From Puniceicoccales bacterium (GTDB lineage Bacteria > Verrucomicrobiota > Verrucomicrobiia > Opitutales > JAIRLM01), in the NCBI GenBank assembly GCA_031282565.1, contig JAITDL010000056.1:1-6758 (forward strand): DNA of 6,758 nucleotides, given 5' to 3'. Below the pieces are notes generated by a model, which saw only the letters and a list, made by a program, of their open reading frames with translations, was not told the origin of the DNA and did not search any database. Below are positions 1-6,115 of this stretch, one piece after another. The position numbers and the translations under genes are program-made. How positions within the stretch are numbered: position 1 is the first letter of the stretch; the number at the start of each line of letters is the position of its first letter.

Positions 1-1187
1 TAGATCGTTGTGAGTTTGTCGGCAGGTTCGGAGAACGGCGTGTGAGAAATTTCCAATGCCTTGGCGTTCCATTGCTTCGGTTTGCCGTCGTCGGTTGCGT
101 CACTTTTTGCAAACTCCCATTTGCCGGCTGCGCGGTCGTATTTTGGCACCCAAAGTACGCACGATCTTGGAAATGAGGCGCTTGGCGGGTGGTCGCCGAC
201 CGCATCGATGGCGAGATGTGATTTGTTGCTGTTTGGAATTTCGTCGTAGTCTTTGGATGCGGTATTGTATTTCGCAATTCCCTCAGCTGTCATGAATTGA
301 TGTTTTAGTTCGGCGTCGCCGACTATCATTGCAATGATTTCGTCGAATTTGATGTCCGGTGCATCGGGGAGGCCCTCCCCAGCATCCCGAGACACTCCAA
401 ACAGAAATTTCGTCGCAAATTTGTCTCCATCAATGTGCACCATGTACACATGTTCGTAGTAGTAGGAGGCCGTATCTTCCGCTATGTTGCCGGGGATGAA
501 TCGGTATGATTCCTCGATTCCGTTGACGCGGTATATGTTAGGTATTATTCCCCTCTTCGCGTGGGAAAATGGATAGGGCAGCCCAGCCTTTGTGAATTCG
601 TCGAGCACGTCCAATCCAACTTCCATCATGCTTCCACTGTCGTCATTCTCCCTTGAGAATCCTATGCCCTGGAGAACAGTGAACATCTGGTAGAGTGCGG
701 CAAGCCTTGCCATCTTCTTATTTAGGGCCGCTGCTTCGGCGAGAATATCTTGCAGCTGAGACATTTGGACGCGTAAGCTCTGCAGCACGATCCCGTGGAT
801 GATATTTAGAAATCCGAATTTCCTGCACATCGCCGCCTTCGGCGCATAGAGGCATGAATAGTGGACGTAGGCGGTCTTTCCATTTCTCAATCTAAGCTCC
901 ATGAATTCGCCCCTGTGGGCATGTTTGCATCCTCCGCTATTCGATTCGGAATAGTAGCCCACAGCAGGGTCTATGTGGTAATTGAAATACTCTATTTCGC
1001 CGTTTTCATTTAAAGTTATATTGCTATTTTCGCCGGATTCATCTTCGCCGTCGATGATCATTTCCAAATAGTCCTCGGCGTGGGTCCGTTCGGACTCGTC
1101 CATGAGGGAATAGTAAATACTTTTCGAAATTAGTGCATCGGCACCGGAGCCATTTCTATTTCTCGGTCTTTGTGAAGTAACAACCAC
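1..1187 (-). CDS. Large uncharacterised protein, C-terminus cut by window edge; candidate type III secretion substrate
   Basis: A continuous minus-strand frame runs from a GTG at 1187 to position 3 (395 codons) with no stop and leaves the window. An in-frame TAG lies just upstream of the GTG. The first ATG is codon 29 (1103), so the start could be either; no convincing Shine-Dalgarno is visible. I do not recognise the family. Seen in the translation: a polar N-terminus (TSQRPRNRNGSG, residues 4-15) of the type common in type III secretion signals; an acidic stretch at about 30-70; a Cys/His-rich patch at about 87-121 (C87, H89, H91, H109, C112, C121); a long amphipathic, partly Ala/Leu/Gln-rich helical region at about 126-173; and a Tyr-rich segment YYYEHVYM at 242-249. 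There is no signal peptide or clear membrane segment. The gene lies 97 bp downstream of the chaperone gene on the same strand, which suggests it encodes the chaperone's client (inference). The last two visible bases are TA, so the gene may end with TAA/TAG at the edge or continue with Tyr. Confidence 0.75.
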   Translation of the reverse strand, partial: MVVTSQRPRNRNGSGADALISKSIYYSLMDESERTHAEDYLEMIIDGEDESGENSNITLNENGEIEYFNYHIDPAVGYYSESNSGGCKHAHRGEFMELRLRNGKTAYVHYSCLYAPKAAMCRKFGFLNIIHGIVLQSLRVQMSQLQDILAEAAALNKKMARLAALYQMFTVLQGIGFSRENDDSGSMMEVGLDVLDEFTKAGLPYPFSHAKRGIIPNIYRVNGIEESYRFIPGNIAEDTASYYYEHVYMVHIDGDKFATKFLFGVSRDAGEGLPDAPDIKFDEIIAMIVGDAELKHQFMTAEGIAKYNTASKDYDEIPNSNKSHLAIDAVGDHPPSASFPRSCVLWVPKYDRAAGKWEFAKSDATDDGKPKQWNAKALEISHTPFSEPADKLTTI

Positions 1188-1226
1188 GGCAGAGCTGTGC
1201 TATGGTGCAAAATAAGCAAAAGGAAG

Positions 1227-1239
1227 AAAAAAATTTTTT
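1227..1239. promoter_or_regulatory. A7T6 tract between chaperone and candidate client genes
   Basis: Seven A residues run directly into six T residues in the 97-bp gap between the two minus-strand genes. Such A/T tracts bend DNA and often accompany promoters (UP-element-like). No GC-rich stem is present, so it is not a normal intrinsic terminator. No consensus -35/-10 pair could be placed beside it. Its role is unknown. Confidence 0.2.
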
Positions 1240-1284
1240 GCCCTTGAAAATTTGCGATAAGTTTACATTCAACACAACGCTACG

Positions 1285-1794
1285 TTAGATGCGGATGATG
1301 CGCATGCGGTCCTTTGGCCGTTCTTTGCCCATGGAGTCCGCTGCGGAGAAGTGCACGTGCCGATGGCGAAGTTCCCTGTTGGTGGTGATCAGCAGGTTTT
1401 CAATTTTTTCGCGCATCTTCTTCGAGGAGACGATGAAATTGCTCAACAGATTCACAAGCAGCTGCGGCGTGAGGAATTCCACTGGAAAGGAAATGTGCAT
1501 GACCACAGTTGATGCCTTGCCGTCGACGCCTATGGTGGCGGCGTTTGTTTGGAGACCGAAGAGATTCAGCTCGAGAAGAGAGTACAGGAAGGGTCCGTTG
1601 TCTTTCTCGGTTGCGAGCTTAAAAAGCACTGTGTAAACATATAACATCGAGCCATTTCCAGGCAATTCGATGAGGTATTCCATGTTGGTCGATTTGTCGA
1701 TGACGATGGCGCGCCGCGTTTTTTCGTCAAAATTGAATGCAAGGCCCATCAACTCGCCAGCCTCAGCGATCAAATTCTCACCATCCAACCCCAC
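1285..1794 (-). CDS. CesT/SycE-like class I type III secretion chaperone
   Basis: This encodes 169 residues, close to the usual 120-170 of type III secretion chaperones, which are small cytosolic dimers that hold effectors or translocators partly unfolded for delivery to the export ATPase. The order of elements fits the CesT fold: an N-terminal helix (LIAEAGELMGL, 8-18), three strands (19-58, with AIVIDKSTNMEYLIEL), a helix carrying the family-typical LLELNLFGLQT (73-83), strands around VVMHISFPVEFL (97-108), and a last helix LLVNLLSNF (112-120). The C-terminal tail (140-169) is unusually basic and His-rich and may be an extension. The start is the GTG at 1794. A GGAG lies only one base before it but about 7 bases before the in-frame TTG at codon 3, so the TTG could be the real start. 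The gene is divergent from rodA and is followed by the large partial ORF, the usual chaperone/client arrangement. The family call rests on pattern and fold order, not on a search. Confidence 0.75.
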   Translation of the reverse strand: MGLDGENLIAEAGELMGLAFNFDEKTRRAIVIDKSTNMEYLIELPGNGSMLYVYTVLFKLATEKDNGPFLYSLLELNLFGLQTNAATIGVDGKASTVVMHISFPVEFLTPQLLVNLLSNFIVSSKKMREKIENLLITTNRELRHRHVHFSAADSMGKERPKDRMRIIRI

Positions 1795-1825
1795 GCTCCA
1801 GTGTGTGTTTTTCGTGAAAAAATAG

Positions 1826-1857
1826 CAACTTGTTTTTTGTTTCAGCTGTCCAAGTTG
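1826..1857. promoter_or_regulatory. Inverted repeat in the divergent chaperone/rodA intergenic region
   Basis: CAACTTG (1826-1832) and CAAGTTG (1851-1857) are perfect 7-bp inverted copies separated by 18 bp, in the gap between the divergent chaperone and rodA genes. A second motif, TCAGCTG, occurs at 1842-1848 (inside the dyad) and again at 1865-1871, 23 bp apart. The position and symmetry are compatible with an operator for a dimeric regulator of one or both genes. The dyad is short and AT-rich sequence surrounds it, so chance is possible. Confidence 0.3.
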
Positions 1858-1927
1858 GCGAAACTCAGCTGCAACTGATTTTTACTTTTCTGCGGAAACA
1901 TCATGGCCATTGTGGTCCACGGTGGCC

Positions 1928-3154
1928 ATGAGGTTTCCAGGGGCAGCAAAATACAACGAATCCATTGGCCGCCAGGGTCGCTGGGATTTCATAGCTCCGA
2001 TTTGCATGATTTCACTGCTAATTCTTGGCATATCGGCCATCCATTCCGCACAGAGCGCATTCCACGGCATGCAGTGGAGGGGCCAGAGCACGTGGGTCCT
2101 TGGCGGATCGATTCTCTATGTTTTTTGCGCCCGCATCGACTATCGATTTTTCCAGCGTAACGCCCACTTGCTCTACGGCGGCGGACTAGTTCTGCTGCTG
2201 TCCCTGTGGACGCCACTCGGCATGTCGCGCTACGGAGCTCTGCGCTGGATTCGTCTGTGCCGCATACAGCTGCAGCCGGCGGAAGTGGCGAAATTGACCA
2301 CAATAATTACTCTAGCGGCTGCCCTATCCAGGGAAAAAATAGGCAACGTTGCGGAGTCAAAGTACATACTCCTACGCCTATTCGCCATTTTCTTTGTTCC
2401 GTGGGTGTTAATTTTCCTACAGCCTGATTTGGGTTCGGCGCTTATTTTGCCGCCAATCCTTTTGGCGCTGCTGTACATATCGGAACTTTCCGGGAAATTT
2501 TTCCTCATGCTGGCTGGGTTCATATTCCTCGTGCTGTCGCTCGTGGCGTGGGATGTCTTTCGCTATAGAAATTTCCTCGACGAAAACGGCCTGCGGCCCG
2601 ACTGCCACGCCGGGCTCTATCAAGTTCGCTCGCCGTTGCCGCTGAAGGATTACCAGAGGAATCGCATACTCGGCTTCATAGCGCCAACTGCCGTCGATCC
2701 AAATGGGACCGGAATCAGCTGGAACCTGAGACAGTCACTCATAGCCGTCGGTTCGGGTGGGATTTTTGGCCGAGGTGCAGGCGGAGGTGAGCAGACTCAA
2801 CTTGGCTACATACCGCGATCCGTTGCGACAAATGATTTTCTTTTTTCGGCGCTGGCCGAGGAGAAGGGATTCGCCGGATCAATTTGCGCGCTGATTTTAC
2901 TTATTACGCTATCCATGAATAATTTGCGCATCGCAAGCCTGGCCAGAGATCGCTTTGGCAAATACATGGCAGTTTCCATTGCTGCGCTCCTTGCCATGCA
3001 CACGCTCATTAACGTCGGCATGGTCATAGGTTTGATGCCAATTACCGGCGTCCCGCTGCCATTTCTCAGCTACGGTGGATCGTTTCTAATAGTTTGCTGC
3101 ATCATGGAGGGAATTGTGCAGAGCATATACAACAGAAGACAGAATTTGCGCTGA
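1928..3154 (+). CDS. rodA: RodA/FtsW-family (SEDS) peptidoglycan glycosyltransferase, most like RodA
   Basis: SEDS proteins are inner-membrane enzymes that polymerise lipid II into glycan strands with a partner class B PBP; RodA does this for side-wall elongation. The hydrophobic protein carries the family landmarks in order (numbering from TTG 1910): GALRWIRLCRIQLQPAEVAK (109-128), QPDLGSAL (171-178), YQRNRI (248-253), DPNGTG (263-268), RQSLIAVGSGG (274-284), the extracytoplasmic TNDFLFSALAEEKGF (307-321) with D309 at the expected catalytic Asp position, and ITGVPLPFLSYGGS (378-391). I place the start at ATG 1928. TTG 1910 is in frame, and ATG 1903, preceded by GGAA, lies in another frame. 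From 1928 the protein has 408 residues, a normal or slightly long family length, and all essential motifs are intact. FtsW cannot be fully excluded; the WIRL...LQPAE and PLPFLSYGGS forms occur in both. Confidence 0.93.
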   Translation: MRFPGAAKYNESIGRQGRWDFIAPICMISLLILGISAIHSAQSAFHGMQWRGQSTWVLGGSILYVFCARIDYRFFQRNAHLLYGGGLVLLLSLWTPLGMSRYGALRWIRLCRIQLQPAEVAKLTTIITLAAALSREKIGNVAESKYILLRLFAIFFVPWVLIFLQPDLGSALILPPILLALLYISELSGKFFLMLAGFIFLVLSLVAWDVFRYRNFLDENGLRPDCHAGLYQVRSPLPLKDYQRNRILGFIAPTAVDPNGTGISWNLRQSLIAVGSGGIFGRGAGGGEQTQLGYIPRSVATNDFLFSALAEEKGFAGSICALILLITLSMNNLRIASLARDRFGKYMAVSIAALLAMHTLINVGMVIGLMPITGVPLPFLSYGGSFLIVCCIMEGIVQSIYNRRQNLR

Positions 3155-3229
3155 TGGCAGAATTTGCCCGCCTGCTAAAATAATGTAAAAGCTGATCATT
3201 TTTTCGATCAATTGCCGCCTCCATTTTCG

Positions 3230-3258
3230 TTGACAAATTAGGTGCTAGAAAGTATATG
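3230..3258 (+). promoter_or_regulatory. Candidate sigma70-type promoter (TTGACA, 17 bp, TATATG)
   Basis: A consensus -35 hexamer TTGACA (3230-3235) is followed after exactly 17 bp by TATATG (3253-3258), which matches TATAAT at four of six positions. The -10 overlaps the ATG proposed for the acidic ORF (3256). If this promoter is real, its transcript would start near 3265 and could not use that ATG. It could instead use the in-frame GTG at 3268, or serve ruvX downstream. Confidence 0.25.
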
Positions 3259-3716
3259 GACGATGTCGTGGTTGAGCTGGTCGCATCAGATCTCGCCGTC
3301 GGTGCGCCTGCAGCTTAGTCAGACAACTGCAAGTAGGCGCAGCAAAGCCGGAAGGAGGTTGCGCAGATGGCAAGATAGGGTCGAATTCCGATTCTGGTCT
3401 CCATTCAGATGGCGGTGAAGTCGATTCGGAAAGCGTTGACGCGGAGGAGGATGAGGTTGAGGTTGAGCATGTCCCATGTGATAATGGAAAAGTTCCTCCT
3501 CTATTTACGCTCAACGATCTCGGCCCCACACCTCCTAACAGAGGCATAGTGGAGCAGGCCCCGGAAGAGGAGCAGTCCAGTGAAGATTTAGATTTTAAAG
3601 TGTTTAAAAGAGAGGGCGTAACACCGCCAAACGACAGTAGCTATTCGTCGAGCGTCGAAGACGATAGCGAGGTTGGCAACGGAAGCGAAAGCGGAGAAGA
3701 GATTGAGCATCTTTAG
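3256..3716 (+). pseudogene. Small, highly acidic protein, reading frame interrupted by one frameshift
   Basis: From ATG 3256 the frame reads 20 G-first-rich codons (MDDVVVELVASDLAVGAPAA) and hits TAG at 3316. From 3315 the -1 frame is open for 133 codons to TAG at 3714-3716 but has no ATG of its own. Joined at GCT/TTA (about 3313-3317) they give a 153-residue protein. About a quarter of residues are Asp or Glu, with clusters such as EEDEVEVEHV and SSVEDDSEVG and a Ser/Pro-rich character typical of disordered regions. One missing T in the short run at 3315-3316 would explain the break. A possible Shine-Dalgarno, AGGTG, lies at 3240-3244. I do not recognise the family; no domain, signal peptide or membrane segment is visible. 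It sits alone between rodA and ruvX. It may be a decayed gene, a sequencing error in an intact gene, or less likely a programmed frameshift, since no canonical slippery heptamer is present. Confidence 0.5.
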
Positions 3717-3788
3717 TTTTCGATTTGGCTGTAGTTTCCTGATTTATTCTGGAGTTGTCTGCCGCTTGCCGGAATAGTAGTAGGTGCC

Positions 3789-4220
3789 GTGGTTAGCTAT
3801 CTCGCCATCGACTATGGATTGAAACGCATCGGGTTGGCGTGCGGTGATTTGGAGTTGGGCGTCGCCATGCCCCAGGAGCCGATCATTCGCCGGCCTTCGA
3901 TGGATCTCTGGGCAGTACTTGAATCGAAGATTGGAGAGCTTTCAGCCGGAGCTATCGTGGTCGGACTTCCACTGTGCGCCGATGGGAGTGACAGCAAGTG
4001 GACCGGTGAAGTGCGCAAATTTGCAGCCGCTCTTGGAGAAAGATTTCATCTGCCAATTTACCTTTCCGACGAATATTGCACGTCGAAACAGGTGGCCGAT
4101 GACTTGCCCGCCGGCCGTTCCGGCCGGCGGGCGGCCATCATGCGCCGCCGCAGCGGGAAAGATGATTCCCGCACGGCGGCGCTCATTCTCCAGGATTTTT
4201 TTAACGAACATGGCAGCTAG
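3789..4220 (+). CDS. ruvX: RuvX/YqgF RNase H-fold nuclease (pre-16S rRNA 5'-end maturation)
   Basis: This 143-residue protein matches the usual length of RuvX/YqgF, a cytosolic RNase H-fold nuclease tied to trimming the 5' end of 16S rRNA and once proposed as a Holliday-junction resolvase. The motifs are all present: AIDYGLKRIGLA (6-17) with catalytic D8, AIVVGLPLCADGS (55-67), VRKFAAALGERFHLPIYL (75-92), SDEYCTS (93-99) with E95, and DSRTAALILQDFF (126-138) with D126 as third acidic residue. The start is GTG 3789, nine residues before the end of the first motif's DYG, as expected. Positions 106-115 (LPAGRSGRRA), in the family's flexible segment before the last Asp, are encoded by a perfect GC-rich palindrome. 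The gene is followed by atpB on the same strand after a gap of about 96 bp to the preferred atpB start. Confidence 0.95.
   Translation: MVSYLAIDYGLKRIGLACGDLELGVAMPQEPIIRRPSMDLWAVLESKIGELSAGAIVVGLPLCADGSDSKWTGEVRKFAAALGERFHLPIYLSDEYCTSKQVADDLPAGRSGRRAAIMRRRSGKDDSRTAALILQDFFNEHGS
4106..4132. repeat. Perfect GC-only hairpin inside ruvX (12-bp arms, TTC loop)
   Basis: The arm GCCCGCCGGCCG (4106-4117) and its exact reverse complement (4121-4132) flank the three bases TTC. Both arms are made only of G and C, in a region of otherwise mixed composition, so the RNA or single-stranded DNA hairpin would be very stable. It lies in frame within ruvX and encodes Ala/Gly/Arg-rich residues in the flexible loop before the last catalytic Asp. 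No T-run follows, so it is not a standard terminator. Confidence 0.9.
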
Positions 4221-4316
4221 TCGGTTTTCAGGTTGCTGCAGTGATGTCCAGGCTCCAAGGTGCAGCGATGCATCTTTTACGGTTGCCATTTGCCAATGTG
4301 TCGTAGAATCGAACTA

Positions 4317-5195
4317 ATGCGTATCATTTGGAAGTGCCTTAGCTGGCGTTTGGCATTTGCCGTAATTCTCTCTGCGGCTGTTGTGCTGCAGATTTTTGTT
4401 CCGGCGCGCAGTGAAAATGTCACCCGCTACGCCGAGAGTCTTTTCACCGTTGGTCCCATTGCCCTAACGAATTCGATCATTACCTGCTGGGCAGTGGCTC
4501 TGGCGCTGATTTTTGCCGTTAGATTTGCCATCGGTGGGAAGCCGTCCATGGTGCCGTCGCGCGGGCAAGCGGCCATTGAAATGGTAATGGAAGGACTTCG
4601 TGGGCTTTTCGAGCCGATCGTCGGATGCCGCGCCATTGGTCAGGCATTTCCATTTTTGCTAATCTTGTTTGTCTATTTGCTCATGGAAAATCTCTGTGGG
4701 CTCATCCCTGGAGTTGGCTCATTTGGAATGCTTTCAAGCTCCGGTCACTTTACCGCGCTGCTGCGTCCGCCAAATGGCGATCTCAATGGCACATTGGCTC
4801 TTGCGCTCATTTCCTTCGCGGTTTGGATATTTTTCGTACTGCGTCACGCCGGGCCAAGGGCATTTCTCCACGATACTTTCGGCAACAAGACTGATCGCAG
4901 CGAGGTTCCGTTTCTGATCTATGCCTTTCTCGGTGCGATATTTTTGGCAGTTGGATTTGTCGATCTCATATCGATTCTTTTTCGCATAGTATCACTGTCT
5001 TTCCGGCTCTACGGCAACGTTTTCGGTGGAGAAAATTTGATAGCGCGGATGACTGGCCTCTGCGGCTGCATTTTACCGGTGCCATTTTATCTGTTGGAAT
5101 TTTTAATCGGTGTCATCCAAGCATTTGTGTTTACGTTGCTTACGGCGGTTTACATAGGGCTCCTCACAAATGCCGGAGACGGCGCCAAGGAATAA
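4317..5195 (+). CDS. atpB: F0F1 ATP synthase subunit a
   Basis: Subunit a is the inner-membrane stator that provides the two proton half-channels next to the c-ring. The diagnostic helix reads IVSLSFRLYGNVFGGENLI, with the essential Arg (R230 from ATG 4317, corresponding to E. coli aR210). Other family marks are MVPSRGQAAIEMVMEGL, ENLCGLIPGVGSFG, LLRPPNGDLNGTLALAL and the C-terminal IQAFVFTLLTAVYIG. An N-terminal hydrophobic segment (about residues 11-27) precedes the conserved region. The LLRPPNGDLNGTLA and GVGSFG forms resemble those of Verrucomicrobiota (recollection, not a search). In-frame starts at GTG 4260 and ATG 4296 exist. ATG 4317 is preferred because it gives a short N-terminus before the first membrane helix, but no start has a strong Shine-Dalgarno. 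The length of 292 residues is normal. Unusually, no atpE (c subunit) follows: the next 1.5 kb holds unrelated accessory sequence. Confidence 0.95.
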   Translation: MRIIWKCLSWRLAFAVILSAAVVLQIFVPARSENVTRYAESLFTVGPIALTNSIITCWAVALALIFAVRFAIGGKPSMVPSRGQAAIEMVMEGLRGLFEPIVGCRAIGQAFPFLLILFVYLLMENLCGLIPGVGSFGMLSSSGHFTALLRPPNGDLNGTLALALISFAVWIFFVLRHAGPRAFLHDTFGNKTDRSEVPFLIYAFLGAIFLAVGFVDLISILFRIVSLSFRLYGNVFGGENLIARMTGLCGCILPVPFYLLEFLIGVIQAFVFTLLTAVYIGLLTNAGDGAKE

Positions 5196-5390
5196 ACTCT
5201 GCTGCTGCCGTATTTGCGAATTTTTTCCACGGAAAAACATCCTGAGTGCCATGTGCTTGCGCGCGGTACGATGCTTCTAGTTTTACATTTTCTTTTTGAG
5301 CGGCTACAATGGTGTAGCTATGGCTGTTTGTTCGGCGCCGCCGAGGAGAAATTATTCGTGTTTCGATAGCGTAAACGGAACTAAGCAATG

Positions 5391-5462
5391 CTATTGCTAT
5401 TGCAACTGCCGAGAAAGTTCTCCCAACGGAATGGAACTTACGCGTGCGAACTATTGCTATTG
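5391..5462. repeat. 12-bp direct repeat CTATTGCTATTG (5391-5402 and 5451-5462)
   Basis: Two exact copies lie 60 bp apart, which is 20 codons, so both fall in the same frame of the locus downstream of atpB and encode AIAIA and TIAIV. The flanks differ. This could be a trace of a small tandem duplication or chance in a low-complexity Ala/Ile-coding stretch. Confidence 0.6.
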
Positions 5463-6115
5463 TTTTGATTGACGAATCTGTTGTTGCTGCGTTAGCAGGT
5501 AGCGGGCCAACAACGAGCGACAAGGTCATATGTGTGATATTCTTTCCGGTGTATTTGGTCGTAAAATTTGTGCGCTTCGTCCAGCGAGAAGGCGAGGCAA
5601 CTAGAGTGGCTGCCAGTTTACGTGCTATTCTTTCTGCTCCAGGCGCAATTCAAACAGCAGCAACAGACGACACTGAAATATTCGCACGCCATCTCGCCGG
5701 GTTCCTGCAAAATGTCGATGGTGGTGTCACAGTTTCCATTGAAAGAATTATTGCACGGGTAATGTATGAGCACAACATCTTTGTCGAAAATTCTAACCAT
5801 GACACCACCGCAGCAGGATGGCCAGTTGGGTGTAATACAATTCCGAAAATCATTGCAGCGCAATTTACCTGCGGCCGAGTTAATCCTAAAGCAATTATGG
5901 CAATTAGGGCGCCGATCAGGTGTGAATCTCAAAGTGACGAGAATTGGTTCCGAGAAGTGGACGAATACATTAATGAACTAAATCGCGCTCTTCGTTTGGA
6001 TGTGTGTGTATACAATTTGTACATGTGCAAGGACCTTTTGATTGCAATGACTTCAGCAATTTCCACGCGGTTTTATGTGACCTGGCCCGTGCCCATGAGT
6101 CAGTTTATGAGATAG
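5444..6115 (+). CDS. Uncharacterised protein, 5' part of a probably frameshifted gene
   Basis: The frame from GTG 5444 gives 223 residues. G-first codons, a mark of real bacterial coding frames, make up about a third of codons between about 5760 and 5980, against under a fifth in the competing frame there, so I take this frame as coding up to about 6004. A hydrophobic segment at 28-46 (VICVIFFPVYLVVKFVRFV) could be a membrane helix, followed by a mostly soluble region (50-187) that I cannot place in a family. After the (TG)4 tract at 6001-6009 the coding signal drops in this frame and rises in the frame of the next ORF, so residues 188-223 are probably out-of-frame translation. The frame stays open upstream to 5375 without an ATG, so the start is uncertain. 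It follows atpB after 248 bp. Confidence 0.55.
   Translation: MRTIAIVLIDESVVAALAGSGPTTSDKVICVIFFPVYLVVKFVRFVQREGEATRVAASLRAILSAPGAIQTAATDDTEIFARHLAGFLQNVDGGVTVSIERIIARVMYEHNIFVENSNHDTTAAGWPVGCNTIPKIIAAQFTCGRVNPKAIMAIRAPIRCESQSDENWFREVDEYINELNRALRLDVCVYNLYMCKDLLIAMTSAISTRFYVTWPVPMSQFMR

Noticed and set aside
56..295. Two short + strand ORFs (79 and 62 residues)
   Set aside because: They are antisense to the long open minus-strand frame, which has far better coding composition.
1289..1636. 115-residue + strand ORF
   Set aside because: It is antisense to the chaperone gene, whose translation shows a recognisable fold pattern.
3193..3210. TGATC...GATCA hairpin after rodA as a terminator
   Set aside because: The stem has only 5 bp, and the T-run is in the loop rather than after the stem.
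3245..3547. 100-residue minus-strand Ser/Pro-rich ORF between rodA and ruvX
   Set aside because: Its Ser/Thr/Pro richness mirrors the GAG/GAT-rich codons of the acidic + strand frame, which has the better coding pattern.
3844..4317. 157-residue + strand ORF overlapping ruvX, and the 115-residue minus ORF at 3942-4289
   Set aside because: Both are shadows of ruvX, which has all family motifs.
5221..5237. TTTTTC/GAAAAA hairpin after atpB as a terminator
   Set aside because: The stem is almost purely A-T, and no T-run follows it in either direction.
5164..5529. 121-residue minus-strand ORF with a hydrophobic N-terminal part (SAVAIAIALLSSVYA)
   Set aside because: Undecided rather than clearly false. 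Its G-first codon share is near 30% and part looks protein-like, but it overlaps the atpB 3' end and is antisense to the start of the 5444 gene, so I do not call it.
5618..5932. 104-residue Cys-rich minus-strand ORF
   Set aside because: The Cys come from antisense GCA codons of the + strand gene; no other support.
5766..5981. 71-residue + strand ORF (with 5568-5762 in the same frame)
   Set aside because: It reads plausibly, but its G-first codon share is about half that of the longer frame from 5444, and it is interrupted by a stop at 5760.
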